DNA of 64,000 bases from JAGMXM01 sp964458325 (GCA_964458325.1 CAYWIM010000007.1:1-64000); one strand, 5' to 3'. Positions 31,718 to 41,655 are shown, numbered from the stretch's first letter. Notes: a model not told the origin generated them from the sequence alone. Numbers and translations are program-made.

Positions 31718-34012
31718 TCAACCGGCCTCGATCCGCCACGGCACCTCAAACACCCGGACCGGCTGGGTGATGCCCTTGACGTGGACGGGTTCCAGCTCGC
31801 GGCACCGCGCCGCCAGCTCGGCGTCGTCCTGCCGCAGATCGCTCAGGGTCGCCTCGCTAATGATGATGCGGCTGCGTCCGGACACACCTTCCAGGCGGCT
31901 GGCCAGATTCACCTCGCGCCCGAAGACCGTGTAGTTCAAGATGTGCGCGTCCGAGCCCATCAATCCGACGGTGGCGATCCCGGTGTTCAGGCCGGTGCCC
32001 AAGGCGAGCAGCGGCAGCAGCGGCAGCTCCGGGCGCCCCTGTTCGAGACGGGACTGGTTAGCTTCGATCCGGCGTTGATTCTCCCGCTCGCGTTCCTGGT
32101 TCAATGCGGCGATCGCCTGCTGGGCCGCACGCGCGGCCTGGACACCCGCCATCGCATGCTTTTGTTCGGGGACCGGCGCCCCCCAGAACGCCATCACGCA
32201 GTCGCCGATATACTTGTCCAGCGTCCCGCGATGCTGCTTGATGGTGTCCGCCACCATGCCGAGATAGAGGTTGACGGTGGCCAATAGCTCCGCGGCCCGC
32301 TCGCTGTAATGGTGCTCCGCCGCCTCGGCGCTCAGCTGGCGTGTGCGGACATATTCCTCGGCCTCGGCCTGGCTCCGATCCGTGAGCTCCGTGAAACCCC
32401 GCACGTCAGCGAAAAACACGGTGATCCGCCGCCGGGCACCTCCCAGCCGGAGATGCTGGCTGCTCAGCAGTTCCTGCACCACTTCGGGCGCCACCATCTT
32501 CGAGAACACCGACCGGACGCGGCGTCGCTCCTGCTGCTCGAAGATGACCCGGTAGGTCACCATCGTGACATGCATGGTCAGCAAAGCCCCTCCCACCGGC
32601 AAGACCACGGGCAGCCAAAACTGGCGCGCTGCCAGCAAATAGATCGATATCCCCACATAGCCGGCGGTCAGCAGCAGCACGCAGACCGAAGCCCACACCG
32701 CGCGCAACGACCATGTCAGCCAAGCCGCCAGTGTCCCCAGGACAAGGATCAAAACGGTCTCTATGCCGTAAGAATACGGCCGGATGAACCGATTCAGAAT
32801 CAATGCGTTGGCGACGTTCCAATGCTGGCTCAGCCCGTATGTGCGCGGGCTGATGGGAGTTGCCACCACATCGGTCAGGTCGTTGCCGGTGGCGACGGAT
32901 CCGACCACGACGATCTGGCCGGCAAACGGTGCGGCCAGATCGTTGGTGTCGCCCGCTTCGCGAGACACATCCGCTGCCAGGAGCTGCTCGATGCCTGCCT
33001 TCGTCAGCCGGCTATCCCAGGGCGTCAGCCCCCAATCGAAATAAATGTGGCCTTCGCGATCCACCGGGATGATTCGGTATTGGCCGCCGGGCCCATGAAG
33101 GACGATCTCGCGCCGGTGAAGGTTGACGGCGGCTTTGTCCAGATCCAAACCCATTGCGCGCGCAGCCAGGGCCAAGCCCAGGTTCCAGATCCGCCGATCC
33201 TCGAAGGCCGGCTCCCATCGGGCCGGCCCCCCCTCGTCCTCACCCGGCAGCACCGTCTGCAGAAAAGTCGTGACCTCGAACCGGCCTTGGGCATCCAGCT
33301 CGATCTGCACCGCAGTCCGATCCTCCGTGTCCTCCTTCAGCAAGATCCGTCCGGGGGCGGCGACGGCGCGGTTCAAATCGCATCGCAACAGCCGGGCGGC
33401 GCGCAGAATATGCGGATGCCAAAGGCGGTAATCCATGTATGCGCGAGCTCGGCGGAGCACACCGTCCGAATCGGCATCCGCCGACACATCGCCCACCGCG
33501 CATGCGTTCGTGAAAAACAGGGGCGTCGGCGGCAGGCTCGAACGCGCTGCCAGAAGCACATTGCCGGCAGCGCGCAATTCACGCGCAAGGAACGCATCGG
33601 AGCCGATGATCGAGCCGCCGGGCTCGCGGACTGGCGGATGATCCGGGCGCAACTCGCCCAGGAGGATATCGCAGCCGACGGCCAGCGCGCCTTGCCGGGC
33701 CAGCTCGCGGATCATCCGCCCGTAAACGTGCCGAGGCCAGTAGAGCCCGCAGCGGAATCCCAGAACGCCATCGTTGACAATCGCGATGCTGTCGTCGCTG
33801 ATCAAGACTGCTGCGAGGTTCGTCGCGGCGGGGACGCCCCAGTGCTGCGACTGGCGCATTCGCCAGTCGTAGGTCACTCGCTCGAACCGCTCCGGCAACT
33901 CGAATCCCGCCCACCAGCGCGGCATCGCTTGCACCAGGCAAATCAACGCCACAACACCGCCGCCAATCATCCATGGCGTCCGCCTTGCAGACGTTGTCCG
34001 CTCCGAGGCCAT
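31718..34012 (-). CDS. CHASE2-domain class III adenylate cyclase (copy 2)
   Basis: 764 residues. N-terminal helix (MIGGGVVALICLVQAMP), extracytoplasmic CHASE2 sensor (about 40-390, AAVLISDDSIAIV, AVGCDILLGEL), three helices (about 400-480) and a class III cyclase domain (about 525-740) with FFADVRGFTEL, YIGDCVMAFWG and GREVNLASRLEGV. It shares with copy 1 the block ATVNLYLGxVAD and GTLDKYIGDCVM, so the two are paralogues. Its ATG follows the T-run of a terminator hairpin by one base, so translation initiation or readthrough may be controlled. Upstream is a FecR-domain gene. Confidence 0.9.
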   Translation of the reverse strand: MASERTTSARRTPWMIGGGVVALICLVQAMPRWWAGFELPERFERVTYDWRMRQSQHWGVPAATNLAAVLISDDSIAIVNDGVLGFRCGLYWPRHVYGRMIRELARQGALAVGCDILLGELRPDHPPVREPGGSIIGSDAFLARELRAAGNVLLAARSSLPPTPLFFTNACAVGDVSADADSDGVLRRARAYMDYRLWHPHILRAARLLRCDLNRAVAAPGRILLKEDTEDRTAVQIELDAQGRFEVTTFLQTVLPGEDEGGPARWEPAFEDRRIWNLGLALAARAMGLDLDKAAVNLHRREIVLHGPGGQYRIIPVDREGHIYFDWGLTPWDSRLTKAGIEQLLAADVSREAGDTNDLAAPFAGQIVVVGSVATGNDLTDVVATPISPRTYGLSQHWNVANALILNRFIRPYSYGIETVLILVLGTLAAWLTWSLRAVWASVCVLLLTAGYVGISIYLLAARQFWLPVVLPVGGALLTMHVTMVTYRVIFEQQERRRVRSVFSKMVAPEVVQELLSSQHLRLGGARRRITVFFADVRGFTELTDRSQAEAEEYVRTRQLSAEAAEHHYSERAAELLATVNLYLGMVADTIKQHRGTLDKYIGDCVMAFWGAPVPEQKHAMAGVQAARAAQQAIAALNQERERENQRRIEANQSRLEQGRPELPLLPLLALGTGLNTGIATVGLMGSDAHILNYTVFGREVNLASRLEGVSGRSRIIISEATLSDLRQDDAELAARCRELEPVHVKGITQPVRVFEVPWRIEAG

Positions 34013-34042
34013 AAAAAAGCCCAGAGCCGACCGGCCCTGGGC
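34013..34042 (-). terminator. Terminator hairpin abutting the cyclase start codon
   Basis: On the minus strand a GC-rich stem (GCCCAG/CTGGGC plus a GCC/GGC inner pair) is followed by six Ts, and the ATG of the cyclase starts directly after. The FecR gene's stop lies 36 bases upstream. It can act as a terminator or attenuator between the two genes. Confidence 0.7.
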
Positions 34043-34077
34043 TCAAAACGCCGCGTGTGGCGGCCGCTGATGTCTCT

Positions 34078-34839
34078 CTAGCTTCCCGCCGGCAGCGGCG
34101 CGCTCGTCTTCGCCGGCTCGCTTGTCAGCGGCGAAACGTTCTTCTCGCCGGACTCGATGATGCGGCTGGATTCGATCAGGATATCCTGCGGGGCCAGCCG
34201 GGGTTCGAGCGGCCACACGGCGGTCGGATCCATCGGCACCACCGAAGGCTCGCCCTCCGGATCAACCGGCGGGACCCAAACCTCACCCTCGTTCACGTCC
34301 TTGTCGAATGCCTTGCCCTGCGGTGTGGTGTATCGGATGAAGGCGGATCCTTCATAGATCCGAGTCGAGCCCGGATACTCGATGTCGAAGCGGCATCCGC
34401 GAATCGCAACCACGCCGTCCGGCTTTCGGATAAAATACTTCGACACCTCGTTTTTCTTCAGCTCGCCCAGGATCCGGCCGTTCGCCAGATAATGCCGCGT
34501 CTCGAATACCGTTTCCACGCCCGTCTCGTCAAAATTCAATTTCTCGAGCGTGAGGACAGTGTTGGCCATGATCCGGAGGAACTTGCCATTTTTCTTGAGG
34601 TCCAAGTCCACGGAAGAATCGGATTCGGTCTTGATCGTAGTCCCTTCCGTGAGCACATCCTTCTCGTGCACTGCCGTCCAGGCCCCGCCCGGGACCTGGT
34701 ATTGGACAACGCCCTTGACCGCGGTGACGACGGCCTGGCCTGGCTGAGGAGCGCCATAAACGGAAATCGCCAAAACCGTGAACGCCACGGCGACACCACG
34801 GACCGCCCACCTGGAGAACAAGTTGCCGACGTGTTTCAT
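34078..34839 (-). CDS. FecR-domain exported protein
   Basis: 253 residues with a signal peptide (GVAVAFTVLAISVYGA). Residues about 35-180 match the FecR fold: VVTAVKGVVQYQVPGGAWTAV, then LTEGTTIKTESDSSVDLDL, IRGCRFDIEYPG, a beta-sandwich of repeated strands. The tail about 185-253 is Pro/Glu-rich. FecR domains relay envelope signals to sigma factors in Bacteroidetes, but stand-alone versions in other phyla have been linked to cell-surface polysaccharide systems. Its 3' end is near the cyclase and it is divergent-free, so it may cooperate with that cyclase. Confidence 0.8.
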   Translation of the reverse strand: MKHVGNLFSRWAVRGVAVAFTVLAISVYGAPQPGQAVVTAVKGVVQYQVPGGAWTAVHEKDVLTEGTTIKTESDSSVDLDLKKNGKFLRIMANTVLTLEKLNFDETGVETVFETRHYLANGRILGELKKNEVSKYFIRKPDGVVAIRGCRFDIEYPGSTRIYEGSAFIRYTTPQGKAFDKDVNEGEVWVPPVDPEGEPSVVPMDPTAVWPLEPRLAPQDILIESSRIIESGEKNVSPLTSEPAKTSAPLPAGS

Positions 34840-34884
34840 AGTAAAGCTCCAATATATTTGCGTTTGATCAATATACCGACGCTC

Positions 34885-34913
34885 ACTCTAGGTTTAAGCC
34901 ACGAAAAGTCAAC
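34885..34913 (-). promoter_or_regulatory. Candidate promoter of the FecR gene
   Basis: On the minus strand TTGACT (34913-34908), 16 bases, then TAGAGT (34891-34886 region). It lies about 50 bases before the ATG. The gap 34840-35124 holds no gene. Confidence 0.35.
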
Positions 34914-35124
34914 CGCATAATTCGATTTTCCTTCGTCCCGAATTGCGCAAAAATTTTGTTGCCCGGGAAGAGGGGGCAGGAGCGCGAATGGAGACCTTGG
35001 GCCAGCCACCATTGACGGCCTAAAAACTCTCGATGGAAGGAATCCATCCCTGCGGTCTCCTCCAAGGGATCGAGCGCGTGGAGGCATCCTTTCCGGCGCG
35101 CCCAATGGAATTTCCGAACACGCC

Positions 35125-37023
35125 CTAATATAACGGAAGTCCTTCATCCCGAGTGCTTTCCTCGAGACGACGCCGGACGATTTCCAAATAAGTCAGCGCG
35201 ATGTGATTGTAATAAGGCTGGAGCTCGAGCGACCGCTCGAACCAGGATTGTGCCTTCGAGTAATCTCCAACCTGCATGAAATGCCACCCCTGATGTGCGG
35301 CCATGAAATAGCCGTTTGGATCCAGGCTCAACGCTCGGGCGAAGTATTCGCCAGCCTCTTCATGCCGTCCCAGCCAATCCAGGCACATCCCGTATCGCAT
35401 CCACGCATAACCGTTATACGGATCCAATTCCCGGGCGAGGCGATACCATTCCATGGCCTCACGGATTCCGTCCGGATTGCCCACGTCCTTCTCCCAGTTG
35501 CGGATTCGCATGATCTCACCCAGGTCGTAAGCGGTTGCCGGATTCTTTGGCTCGCGTCGGAACGCTTCCGCCAGGCCCTCATACTGCGAAACCGAGTATT
35601 TGGGTTCACGGTCCGCCTTGCGCAGCGAAGCGGCCTCGCGGGCCGATCGAAATCCCTGCCAGGCCAGGCCGAATGTAATAGCCAGCAAGGCAACGCTATA
35701 TGCAAGACGCAGGCCCCGTCTCGGCGCCGCCCAATACCGGTCTGTCGAAAAACGCGAATGGGCTGACAGAATAGCCATGAGCGTGACTGCCAGGATCGCG
35801 TTGGCGGGAACATGCATGTTGAAGTCCACGAAGGAATGGCCCAAAATGGCAATCAATCCCGTGCCAGCCCCCAGGACGGCTGCAGCCTTGGTGCTGCCCC
35901 GGCGATGGTGTTTCTGGACCTGGCGGCCCACGAATCGCCACGTCTTGGCCGCCCCGGAAAACAGGAGGCCCATCGTCCCCGCAATCAGCGCTGCGCCTGC
36001 CAATCCCCAATCGGTCAGCGTGTTCAGATAATCGTTGTGGACTCGGTCCGGCCGCATCTGGATGGCTTCGGGCCGGAACTCGCGAAACCGTGAATCGAAA
36101 TGGCCCGGCCCAGCCCCCCACAGAGGATGCTGCCACCAGATCTGAAGGGCCGGACGCCAGATGCGAAATCGGATCTCCTCGATCTGACCGCCGACGATCA
36201 TGTGGCGCCACTGGTTTTGGCGCGCAAACACCTGGCGCGCGAACAGGATGGCTCCGATCCCCAGCACCGCCACCATGATCCAGGCCGGCCAGCGCAGACC
36301 GGGCGAGCGGGTCAATACCAGCGCGAAAACCAGCAACGCCACGCCCATCGCCAGCCACCCGCCCCGCGACACCGTCACCCCCAAACCCGCCGCCATCACC
36401 AATGCCGCGTAGCCCACCAGAATGCGGGTCACGACCGACACACGCCCCAGAAAGACCAGGCCCAACGCCAAAGGCAGCGTCATCTCGAGAAATCCGGCCA
36501 GGTGATTGGGGCAGATGTACGTCCCCGACCCCCGCCCATGATACTGTTCGGGCTTCACCAGATGCCAGACCCGAGGCGATTGGGCGACATACTGGAAGAG
36601 GGCATACAGGGCCAGCGCCAGCCCTAGAAACACCAGAACCATCATGATCGCCCGCACCGAATCCTGCCGGTGCAGCCGCTGCAGCACGATCAGAAAGATC
36701 AGCCCGTAGACCAGAACCCGCACCAGTTCCTGGCGGGCGACGTATTCGATGTCCGCCGTCGCGTAACGGACGAGGGCATAGACGACGAAACAGGCTGCGC
36801 CCCATGCGACCGGCGTCCACAGGATCCGATCTCGCGGCGCCACCCACAGCCGGGCCACCCCCGCCCACGCCGCCAGAATCGCCAATCCCTGGACCACGAG
36901 GAAGGACCAAGTCTGGACCGCGCCCAAGGCCAGCGGTCCAAAAACCAGAAGCGCCAGGACCAGGCCCAGAATCGCCTGATCCAACCGCCGCGCCATGAGC
37001 ATGCGGTCCATGTCACCTCGCAC
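35125..37023 (-). CDS. O-antigen ligase-like membrane protein with TPR tail
   Basis: 632 residues. Residues about 15-440 form about 10-12 hydrophobic helices of the Wzy_C/WaaL type; the large periplasmic loop holds the family signature RIWRPALQIWWQHPLWGAGPGHF and the RVHNDYLNTLTDWG motif with the conserved His. Residues about 490-600 are TPR repeats (PKNPATAYDLGEIMRIRNW, NGYAWMRYGMCLDWLGRHEEA). The protein would join or polymerise a lipid-linked glycan or O-antigen; the TPR part may bind a partner. The start is uncertain by up to three Met codons. No other LPS genes adjoin it. Confidence 0.85.
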   Translation of the reverse strand: MRGDMDRMLMARRLDQAILGLVLALLVFGPLALGAVQTWSFLVVQGLAILAAWAGVARLWVAPRDRILWTPVAWGAACFVVYALVRYATADIEYVARQELVRVLVYGLIFLIVLQRLHRQDSVRAIMMVLVFLGLALALYALFQYVAQSPRVWHLVKPEQYHGRGSGTYICPNHLAGFLEMTLPLALGLVFLGRVSVVTRILVGYAALVMAAGLGVTVSRGGWLAMGVALLVFALVLTRSPGLRWPAWIMVAVLGIGAILFARQVFARQNQWRHMIVGGQIEEIRFRIWRPALQIWWQHPLWGAGPGHFDSRFREFRPEAIQMRPDRVHNDYLNTLTDWGLAGAALIAGTMGLLFSGAAKTWRFVGRQVQKHHRRGSTKAAAVLGAGTGLIAILGHSFVDFNMHVPANAILAVTLMAILSAHSRFSTDRYWAAPRRGLRLAYSVALLAITFGLAWQGFRSAREAASLRKADREPKYSVSQYEGLAEAFRREPKNPATAYDLGEIMRIRNWEKDVGNPDGIREAMEWYRLARELDPYNGYAWMRYGMCLDWLGRHEEAGEYFARALSLDPNGYFMAAHQGWHFMQVGDYSKAQSWFERSLELQPYYNHIALTYLEIVRRRLEESTRDEGLPLY

Positions 37024-37107
37024 TCTACCTGAACCCGTGCCGACGGGTCACTGGAAATTTCAAAATGGATAGCCAATTCATCCGCTTCGGACTAGGATGA
37101 GGCATCG

Positions 37108-37992
37108 ATGCTGGATGACCGTCTCTACATGCGCGAAGCCGGGTATGCCGCCTCCCCCTGGTGGTCGGCCACCGTGCTGGTTCTGGCGGCGAACCTGGTG
37201 ATGTACGCGTTCCAGCAGATCAACGCTGTCTACTTGGGCACGGGGTTCGAGAGCTGGCTGGCGTTGAGTCCCGACCGGCTGGCGCGGGGCCAGGTCTGGC
37301 GTCTGATCACATTCCAGTTCCTGCATGCGGACCACCTGCATTTTCTGCTGAACAGCCTGATGCTTTACCTGATCGGCCGGCCGGTCGAGGAAGCCCTGGG
37401 CAGCCGGCGCCTGGTGGAATCGTATTTCATGGCGGGGGTTGCAGGCGGCATTCTCCATGTCATGCTGGCCTGGCTGGCGCCCTCCTATTTCAACCATCCC
37501 GTCGTGGGTTCCTCGGCGGGGATCCTGGGCTTGCTGGCCGTGCTCTGCCTGCTGGATCCGGACCGGGTCTTTCTGCTCATGTTCGTCCTGCCGGTGCGCG
37601 CCAGGTATCTGCTGGGGGGCGCGGTGGGCATCGCCTTGTTTTTTGTGCTGGTGCCCGCGGACACCGGCCAGGCCCAGGCCGCCCACCTGGGCGGCATCCT
37701 GGCGGGCATCGGATACGTTCACGGCTTCGTGCGCCCCGAGCGGACCTTGTTCGATTGGCGCCGCTATGGCAGGACCATCCGCCGGCGCGAGCTGGTCGGG
37801 GCCGCGTCCGGACGGCGTCCTCGCGGGTTGCGCCCGCGCCCTGCTGCCGAGGAGAATGAGTCGCCCGAGACTTTCATCAGCCGGGAAGTCGATCCGATTC
37901 TCGACAAGATTTCCGCCCAGGGCATCCATAGCCTGACCCCCCGGGAGCGCCGGATCCTCGATGCGGCCCGCCGCAAGATGAGCCAGCGATAA
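37108..37992 (+). CDS. Rhomboid-family intramembrane serine protease
   Basis: 294 residues with six predicted helices. The conserved N-terminal HADHLHFLLNSLMLY loop, catalytic Ser in VGSSAGILG (about residue 136) and catalytic His in AAHLGGILAG (about residue 193) define an active rhomboid. A ~100-residue basic and acidic C-terminal tail (SGRRPRGLRPRP, then REVDPILDKISAQG with a helix) extends beyond the membrane domain; such tails in bacterial rhomboids are often regulatory. It cleaves membrane-anchored substrates; the target is unknown. The helicase gene follows after 53 bases. Confidence 0.85.
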   Translation: MLDDRLYMREAGYAASPWWSATVLVLAANLVMYAFQQINAVYLGTGFESWLALSPDRLARGQVWRLITFQFLHADHLHFLLNSLMLYLIGRPVEEALGSRRLVESYFMAGVAGGILHVMLAWLAPSYFNHPVVGSSAGILGLLAVLCLLDPDRVFLLMFVLPVRARYLLGGAVGIALFFVLVPADTGQAQAAHLGGILAGIGYVHGFVRPERTLFDWRRYGRTIRRRELVGAASGRRPRGLRPRPAAEENESPETFISREVDPILDKISAQGIHSLTPRERRILDAARRKMSQR

Positions 37993-38045
37993 TTTCGCGG
38001 GAATGAGTTGCCCTCGGATTTGCCCGCGCTACACTCCCCGGCCGC

Positions 38046-40100
38046 ATGGTCGATCTGAGCGTCCTGAACCCAGCGCAGCGCCAGGCTGTCGAATGGATCG
38101 ATGGGCCGGTGCTGATCCTTGCGGGGGCAGGCACCGGCAAGACGCGCGTCATCACCTACCGGATGGCCCACCTCCTGGATTGCGGCATCCCTGCGGGGTA
38201 TATCCTCGGGGTGACCTTCACCAACAAGGCCGCCCGCGAGATGAAGCAGCGGGTCGAGCAGCTGGCGCCTCGATCCGCCCGCCGCCACGCGCAGGAGGCT
38301 GCGCCCGACCTCGTCATCTCCACCTTCCACTCGCTCGGGGCGCGCATCCTGCGCCAGCACATCGAGCGTCTGGGATACAAGCGCAACTTTGCCATCTTCG
38401 ACGAGGCCGACCAGCTCGGGATCGTGCGGCAGATCTTGAGCCAGGTGTCGCTCGGAACCGACAAGGCCGATCCGGCCGAGGTGCGCGCCATGATCAGCCG
38501 GTGGAAGTCAGCCGGCGAGGCCGACCGGCCGTCGCCCGATGAATCGCTCCTGGCCGAGCTCGCCCATCGGCTCCAGGGGCGCTACGACGACGCCCTTCGC
38601 GCGTGCAACGCCGTCGATTACGACGACCTGATCGGCCTGCCCCTCCGGCTCCTGCGGGATCAGCCCGACGTCCTCGCCGCCTGCCGCGACCGCTTCCGCT
38701 ACGTCATGGTCGATGAATACCAGGACACCAGCGCCAGCCAGTTCGAGCTCGTTCACCTGCTCGCGCGCGAGCACCGCAACCTGTGCGTCGTGGGCGACGA
38801 CGACCAGAGCATCTACGCCTGGCGCGGCGCCGACATCCGCAACCTGCTCGATCTGGAGCAGCATTACCCTGAAGTCCGCATCGTCCGCCTCGAGCAGAAC
38901 TACCGGTCCACCCGATGGATCCTCGAGGCTGCCAACGCCCTCATCCGCCACAACCTCCGCCGACGCCCCAAGAAGCTCTGGTCCGAAATCGGCGCCGGCG
39001 TCCCCATCGTGGCGCGGGCGTTCGAAAGCGATGAGGCCGAGGCCGCCGCCGCGGCCGAAAACATCGAGTGCGACCGTCTTGTTCGCGGGATCCCCTGGTC
39101 GGACCAGGCCGTGCTCTTCCGCACCAACGGCCAGGCGCGCCCCCTCGAGGCCGCCTTTCGCAAGGCCGGCGTTCGCTACCGTCTCGTCGGCGGCCAGAGC
39201 TTTTTCGACCGGCGCGAGATCCGCGATACGCTCGCCTATCTCCGGATGCTCCTGCATCCCCAGGACGACAACAGCCTGCTGCGGATTGCCAATGTGCCCG
39301 CGCGGGGCTTGAGCGATGCCACGCTCCAGCGGCTGCTGGCCTCGAGCCAGGAACGGCGCTGCTCGGTCTTCGAGGTGCTCGAGCATCCCGAGCTGATCGC
39401 CGGCTTGCCCTCGGCCGCCCGCCACGCCCTCGCCCAGTTCGGCCAGTGGATCGCCGCCACCCGCGCGCCGCTCTTCGCCCGCCCCTCCTTGGCCCTCCAG
39501 CCCTGGGCGGAGTCCTTTCTCGATCAGATTCAATTCTTCGCCGAGGTGCGCCGTCAGGAAAAGAACCCCGAGACCGCCGATCACCGAATCCGCAACCTGC
39601 GCGATCTGCTCTCGATGCTGGACGATCCGGCGCGCGCGGCAGGCGCGCCCGCCGAGCGGCTCGCCGGGTTTCTCGAGGATCTGGCCCTGGACCGCGATCG
39701 GTTCGAGGAGCGGGAGACCGCCGAAAACCGCGTGACGCTCATCACCCTGCACAGCGTCAAGGGGCTCGAGTTTCCCCATGTCCAGATCGTCGGGATCGAA
39801 GATGGCCTCCTGCCCCATGCCCATGCCCGCGAGGCCGGCACCCTCGACGAGGAGCGCCGCCTCCTCTACGTCGGCATCACCCGCGCGATGCGAACCCTGC
39901 AGCTCAGCTATTGCCAGACGCGCAAGAGGTACGGCCAGCCTGTTCCCCGACATCCGTCTCCTTTCCTCCAGGAGCTGCCCCCCGACGCCGTCACCTGGGA
40001 AGATCCTCGAGCCGCCCGGCCGGTGCCGGCCGCCCAGCGCAAGGACCTCTTCGCCGCGATGCGCGCCAAAATCAACCAGCCCGCCGATCCGGCGCTTTGA
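38046..40100 (+). CDS. uvrD: UvrD/PcrA-type superfamily 1 DNA helicase
   Basis: 684 residues, the usual length of Rep/UvrD/PcrA. Motif I (Walker A) LAGAGTGKTR at about residues 24-33, Q-motif NPAQRQAV, motif Ia TFTNKAAREMK, motif II VDEYQDTS (about 221-228), motif III GDDDQSIYAWRGA (about 248-260), motif IV EQNYRS, motif V VTLITLHSVKGLEF (about 564-577) and motif VI RLLYVGITRAMR (about 612-623). It unwinds DNA 3' to 5' in repair and replication restart. All motifs are intact; the choice among UvrD, Rep and PcrA is not resolvable here. Confidence 0.93.
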   Translation: MVDLSVLNPAQRQAVEWIDGPVLILAGAGTGKTRVITYRMAHLLDCGIPAGYILGVTFTNKAAREMKQRVEQLAPRSARRHAQEAAPDLVISTFHSLGARILRQHIERLGYKRNFAIFDEADQLGIVRQILSQVSLGTDKADPAEVRAMISRWKSAGEADRPSPDESLLAELAHRLQGRYDDALRACNAVDYDDLIGLPLRLLRDQPDVLAACRDRFRYVMVDEYQDTSASQFELVHLLAREHRNLCVVGDDDQSIYAWRGADIRNLLDLEQHYPEVRIVRLEQNYRSTRWILEAANALIRHNLRRRPKKLWSEIGAGVPIVARAFESDEAEAAAAAENIECDRLVRGIPWSDQAVLFRTNGQARPLEAAFRKAGVRYRLVGGQSFFDRREIRDTLAYLRMLLHPQDDNSLLRIANVPARGLSDATLQRLLASSQERRCSVFEVLEHPELIAGLPSAARHALAQFGQWIAATRAPLFARPSLALQPWAESFLDQIQFFAEVRRQEKNPETADHRIRNLRDLLSMLDDPARAAGAPAERLAGFLEDLALDRDRFEERETAENRVTLITLHSVKGLEFPHVQIVGIEDGLLPHAHAREAGTLDEERRLLYVGITRAMRTLQLSYCQTRKRYGQPVPRHPSPFLQELPPDAVTWEDPRAARPVPAAQRKDLFAAMRAKINQPADPAL

Positions 40101-40152
40101 CAAATCGTCAAAAACCAGCATGCTGTAGCGCAGTGTTTGCGCGCTGCCGGCC

Positions 40153-41655
40153 ATGAAACCCGACGCTGAAACGGTCCAGCCAGCGGATCCGCCGCCCAAT
40201 CCGCCCGTGCCCCCGCGTATGGGCTCCTCGGGGTCTGGGCCTTCCAGCACCAGCGAGAGCAAGTATGCGTGGAGCGAGGTGCCCCGCCAGGATCCACCCA
40301 AGCGCGAGGCGGGAGAGCGCTCCGCCGATTACCTCGAGATCTACCGCCTCTACGACCCGGAAACAGTCATGGCCCAGGCCGCCCGATGCGTGCAGTGCGC
40401 CATGGCGTTCTGCTCGCTGGGCTGCCCCCTGGGCAACCGCATCCCCGAATGGCTGGGCTTGGCCGCCGAGGGGCGATTTCTCGAGGCCGCCGCCGTTTCC
40501 CGCTCGACCAGCAACATGCCCGAGATCTGCTCGAGGGTATGCCCCCAGGAACGGCTCTGCGAGGGCATGTGCACCTTGATCGTGCGCGCCGATCCCGTTC
40601 CCATCGGCGCCATCGAGAAGTTCATCAACGAGCATGCATTCGCCCGCGACGCCGTCGAGGCGGTCCGGGTCATGCCCAACGGGCGCAGCGTCGCGGTGGT
40701 CGGGTCCGGCCCCGCCAGCCTGTCCTGTGCCGACGAGCTGGCCGCCCGCGGCTACGCGGTCACCGTTTTCGAAGCCCTCCCCATCCTCGGCGGCCTCCTG
40801 GCCGGGGGCATCCCATCCTTCAAGCTTGATAAGAGCGTGGTCGATCGCCGCATCGCCTTGCTCGAAAAGAAAGGCGTTCAGTTCCGGACCGGCGTGAGGG
40901 TGGGAGGCGACATCTCGCTGGGCGATCTGCTCGCGCATCACGATGCCCTGTTCCTCGGCATGGGCGCACCCCAGGCTCGCGAGCTCGATATCCCCGGCCG
41001 CGACCTCCCCGGCGTCCACCAAGCCATGCCGTTCCTCGTCCGAAAAAACCTCGGGCCCGCCTCCGGGCTGCCCGACATCGACGTCCGCGGCAAGTCCGTC
41101 GCCGTCCTGGGAGGCGGCGACACCGCGATGGATTGCCTGCGCACCGCCATCCGCGCCGGGGCGCGCCAGGCGGTCTGCCTGTATCGCCGCGATCTCGCCA
41201 ACATGCCCGGCAGCCGCAAGGAATACCGCAACGCCCTCGAGGAAGGCGCGCAGTTCGTCTTCCTGACCAGCCCCATCGCCCTCGAAGGCGATCCCGATCG
41301 AGGGCTGGCCCGCGTGCGGTGCTCGCGCATGGCCCTCGGCGATCCCGACGCGAAAGGCCGCCGCAAACCAGTCGCCGTCCCCGATTCCGAATTCACCGTT
41401 CCCGCGGACATCGTCCTGGTTGCCTATGGTTTCGATCCGACCCCCTTCCCGCCCGAGAGCGAGTGGGGCCCGATCGCCGTCGACGAGAGCGGCGCGATCG
41501 TGGTCGACGAGAATCAGATGACCACCCTCGATCGCGTCTTCTCCGGGGGCGACCAGGTCCGCGGCGCCAACCTGGTCGTCTACGCCGTCCGCGACGGGCG
41601 CAAGGCCGCCGCCGGGATCCACCGCTACCTGTCCGAACACGCACCGCAAGCGTGA
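40153..41655 (+). CDS. gltD: Glutamate synthase small-chain-like FAD/NADPH oxidoreductase
   Basis: 500 residues. N-terminal iron-sulfur domain with two Cys clusters: CVQCAMAFCSLGCPLGN (about 77-93) and CSRVCPQERLCEGMC (about 130-144). FAD Rossmann motif VAVVGSGPASLSC (about 178-190), NADPH motif VAVLGGGDTAMD (about 315-327), and final FAD contact RVFSGGDQVRGANLV. This is the GltD family that passes electrons from NADPH to the large subunit GltB, which is not in the window. Stand-alone GltD-like proteins can serve other oxidoreductases. A 37-residue Pro-rich extension precedes the usual start. Confidence 0.88.
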   Translation: MKPDAETVQPADPPPNPPVPPRMGSSGSGPSSTSESKYAWSEVPRQDPPKREAGERSADYLEIYRLYDPETVMAQAARCVQCAMAFCSLGCPLGNRIPEWLGLAAEGRFLEAAAVSRSTSNMPEICSRVCPQERLCEGMCTLIVRADPVPIGAIEKFINEHAFARDAVEAVRVMPNGRSVAVVGSGPASLSCADELAARGYAVTVFEALPILGGLLAGGIPSFKLDKSVVDRRIALLEKKGVQFRTGVRVGGDISLGDLLAHHDALFLGMGAPQARELDIPGRDLPGVHQAMPFLVRKNLGPASGLPDIDVRGKSVAVLGGGDTAMDCLRTAIRAGARQAVCLYRRDLANMPGSRKEYRNALEEGAQFVFLTSPIALEGDPDRGLARVRCSRMALGDPDAKGRRKPVAVPDSEFTVPADIVLVAYGFDPTPFPPESEWGPIAVDESGAIVVDENQMTTLDRVFSGGDQVRGANLVVYAVRDGRKAAAGIHRYLSEHAPQA

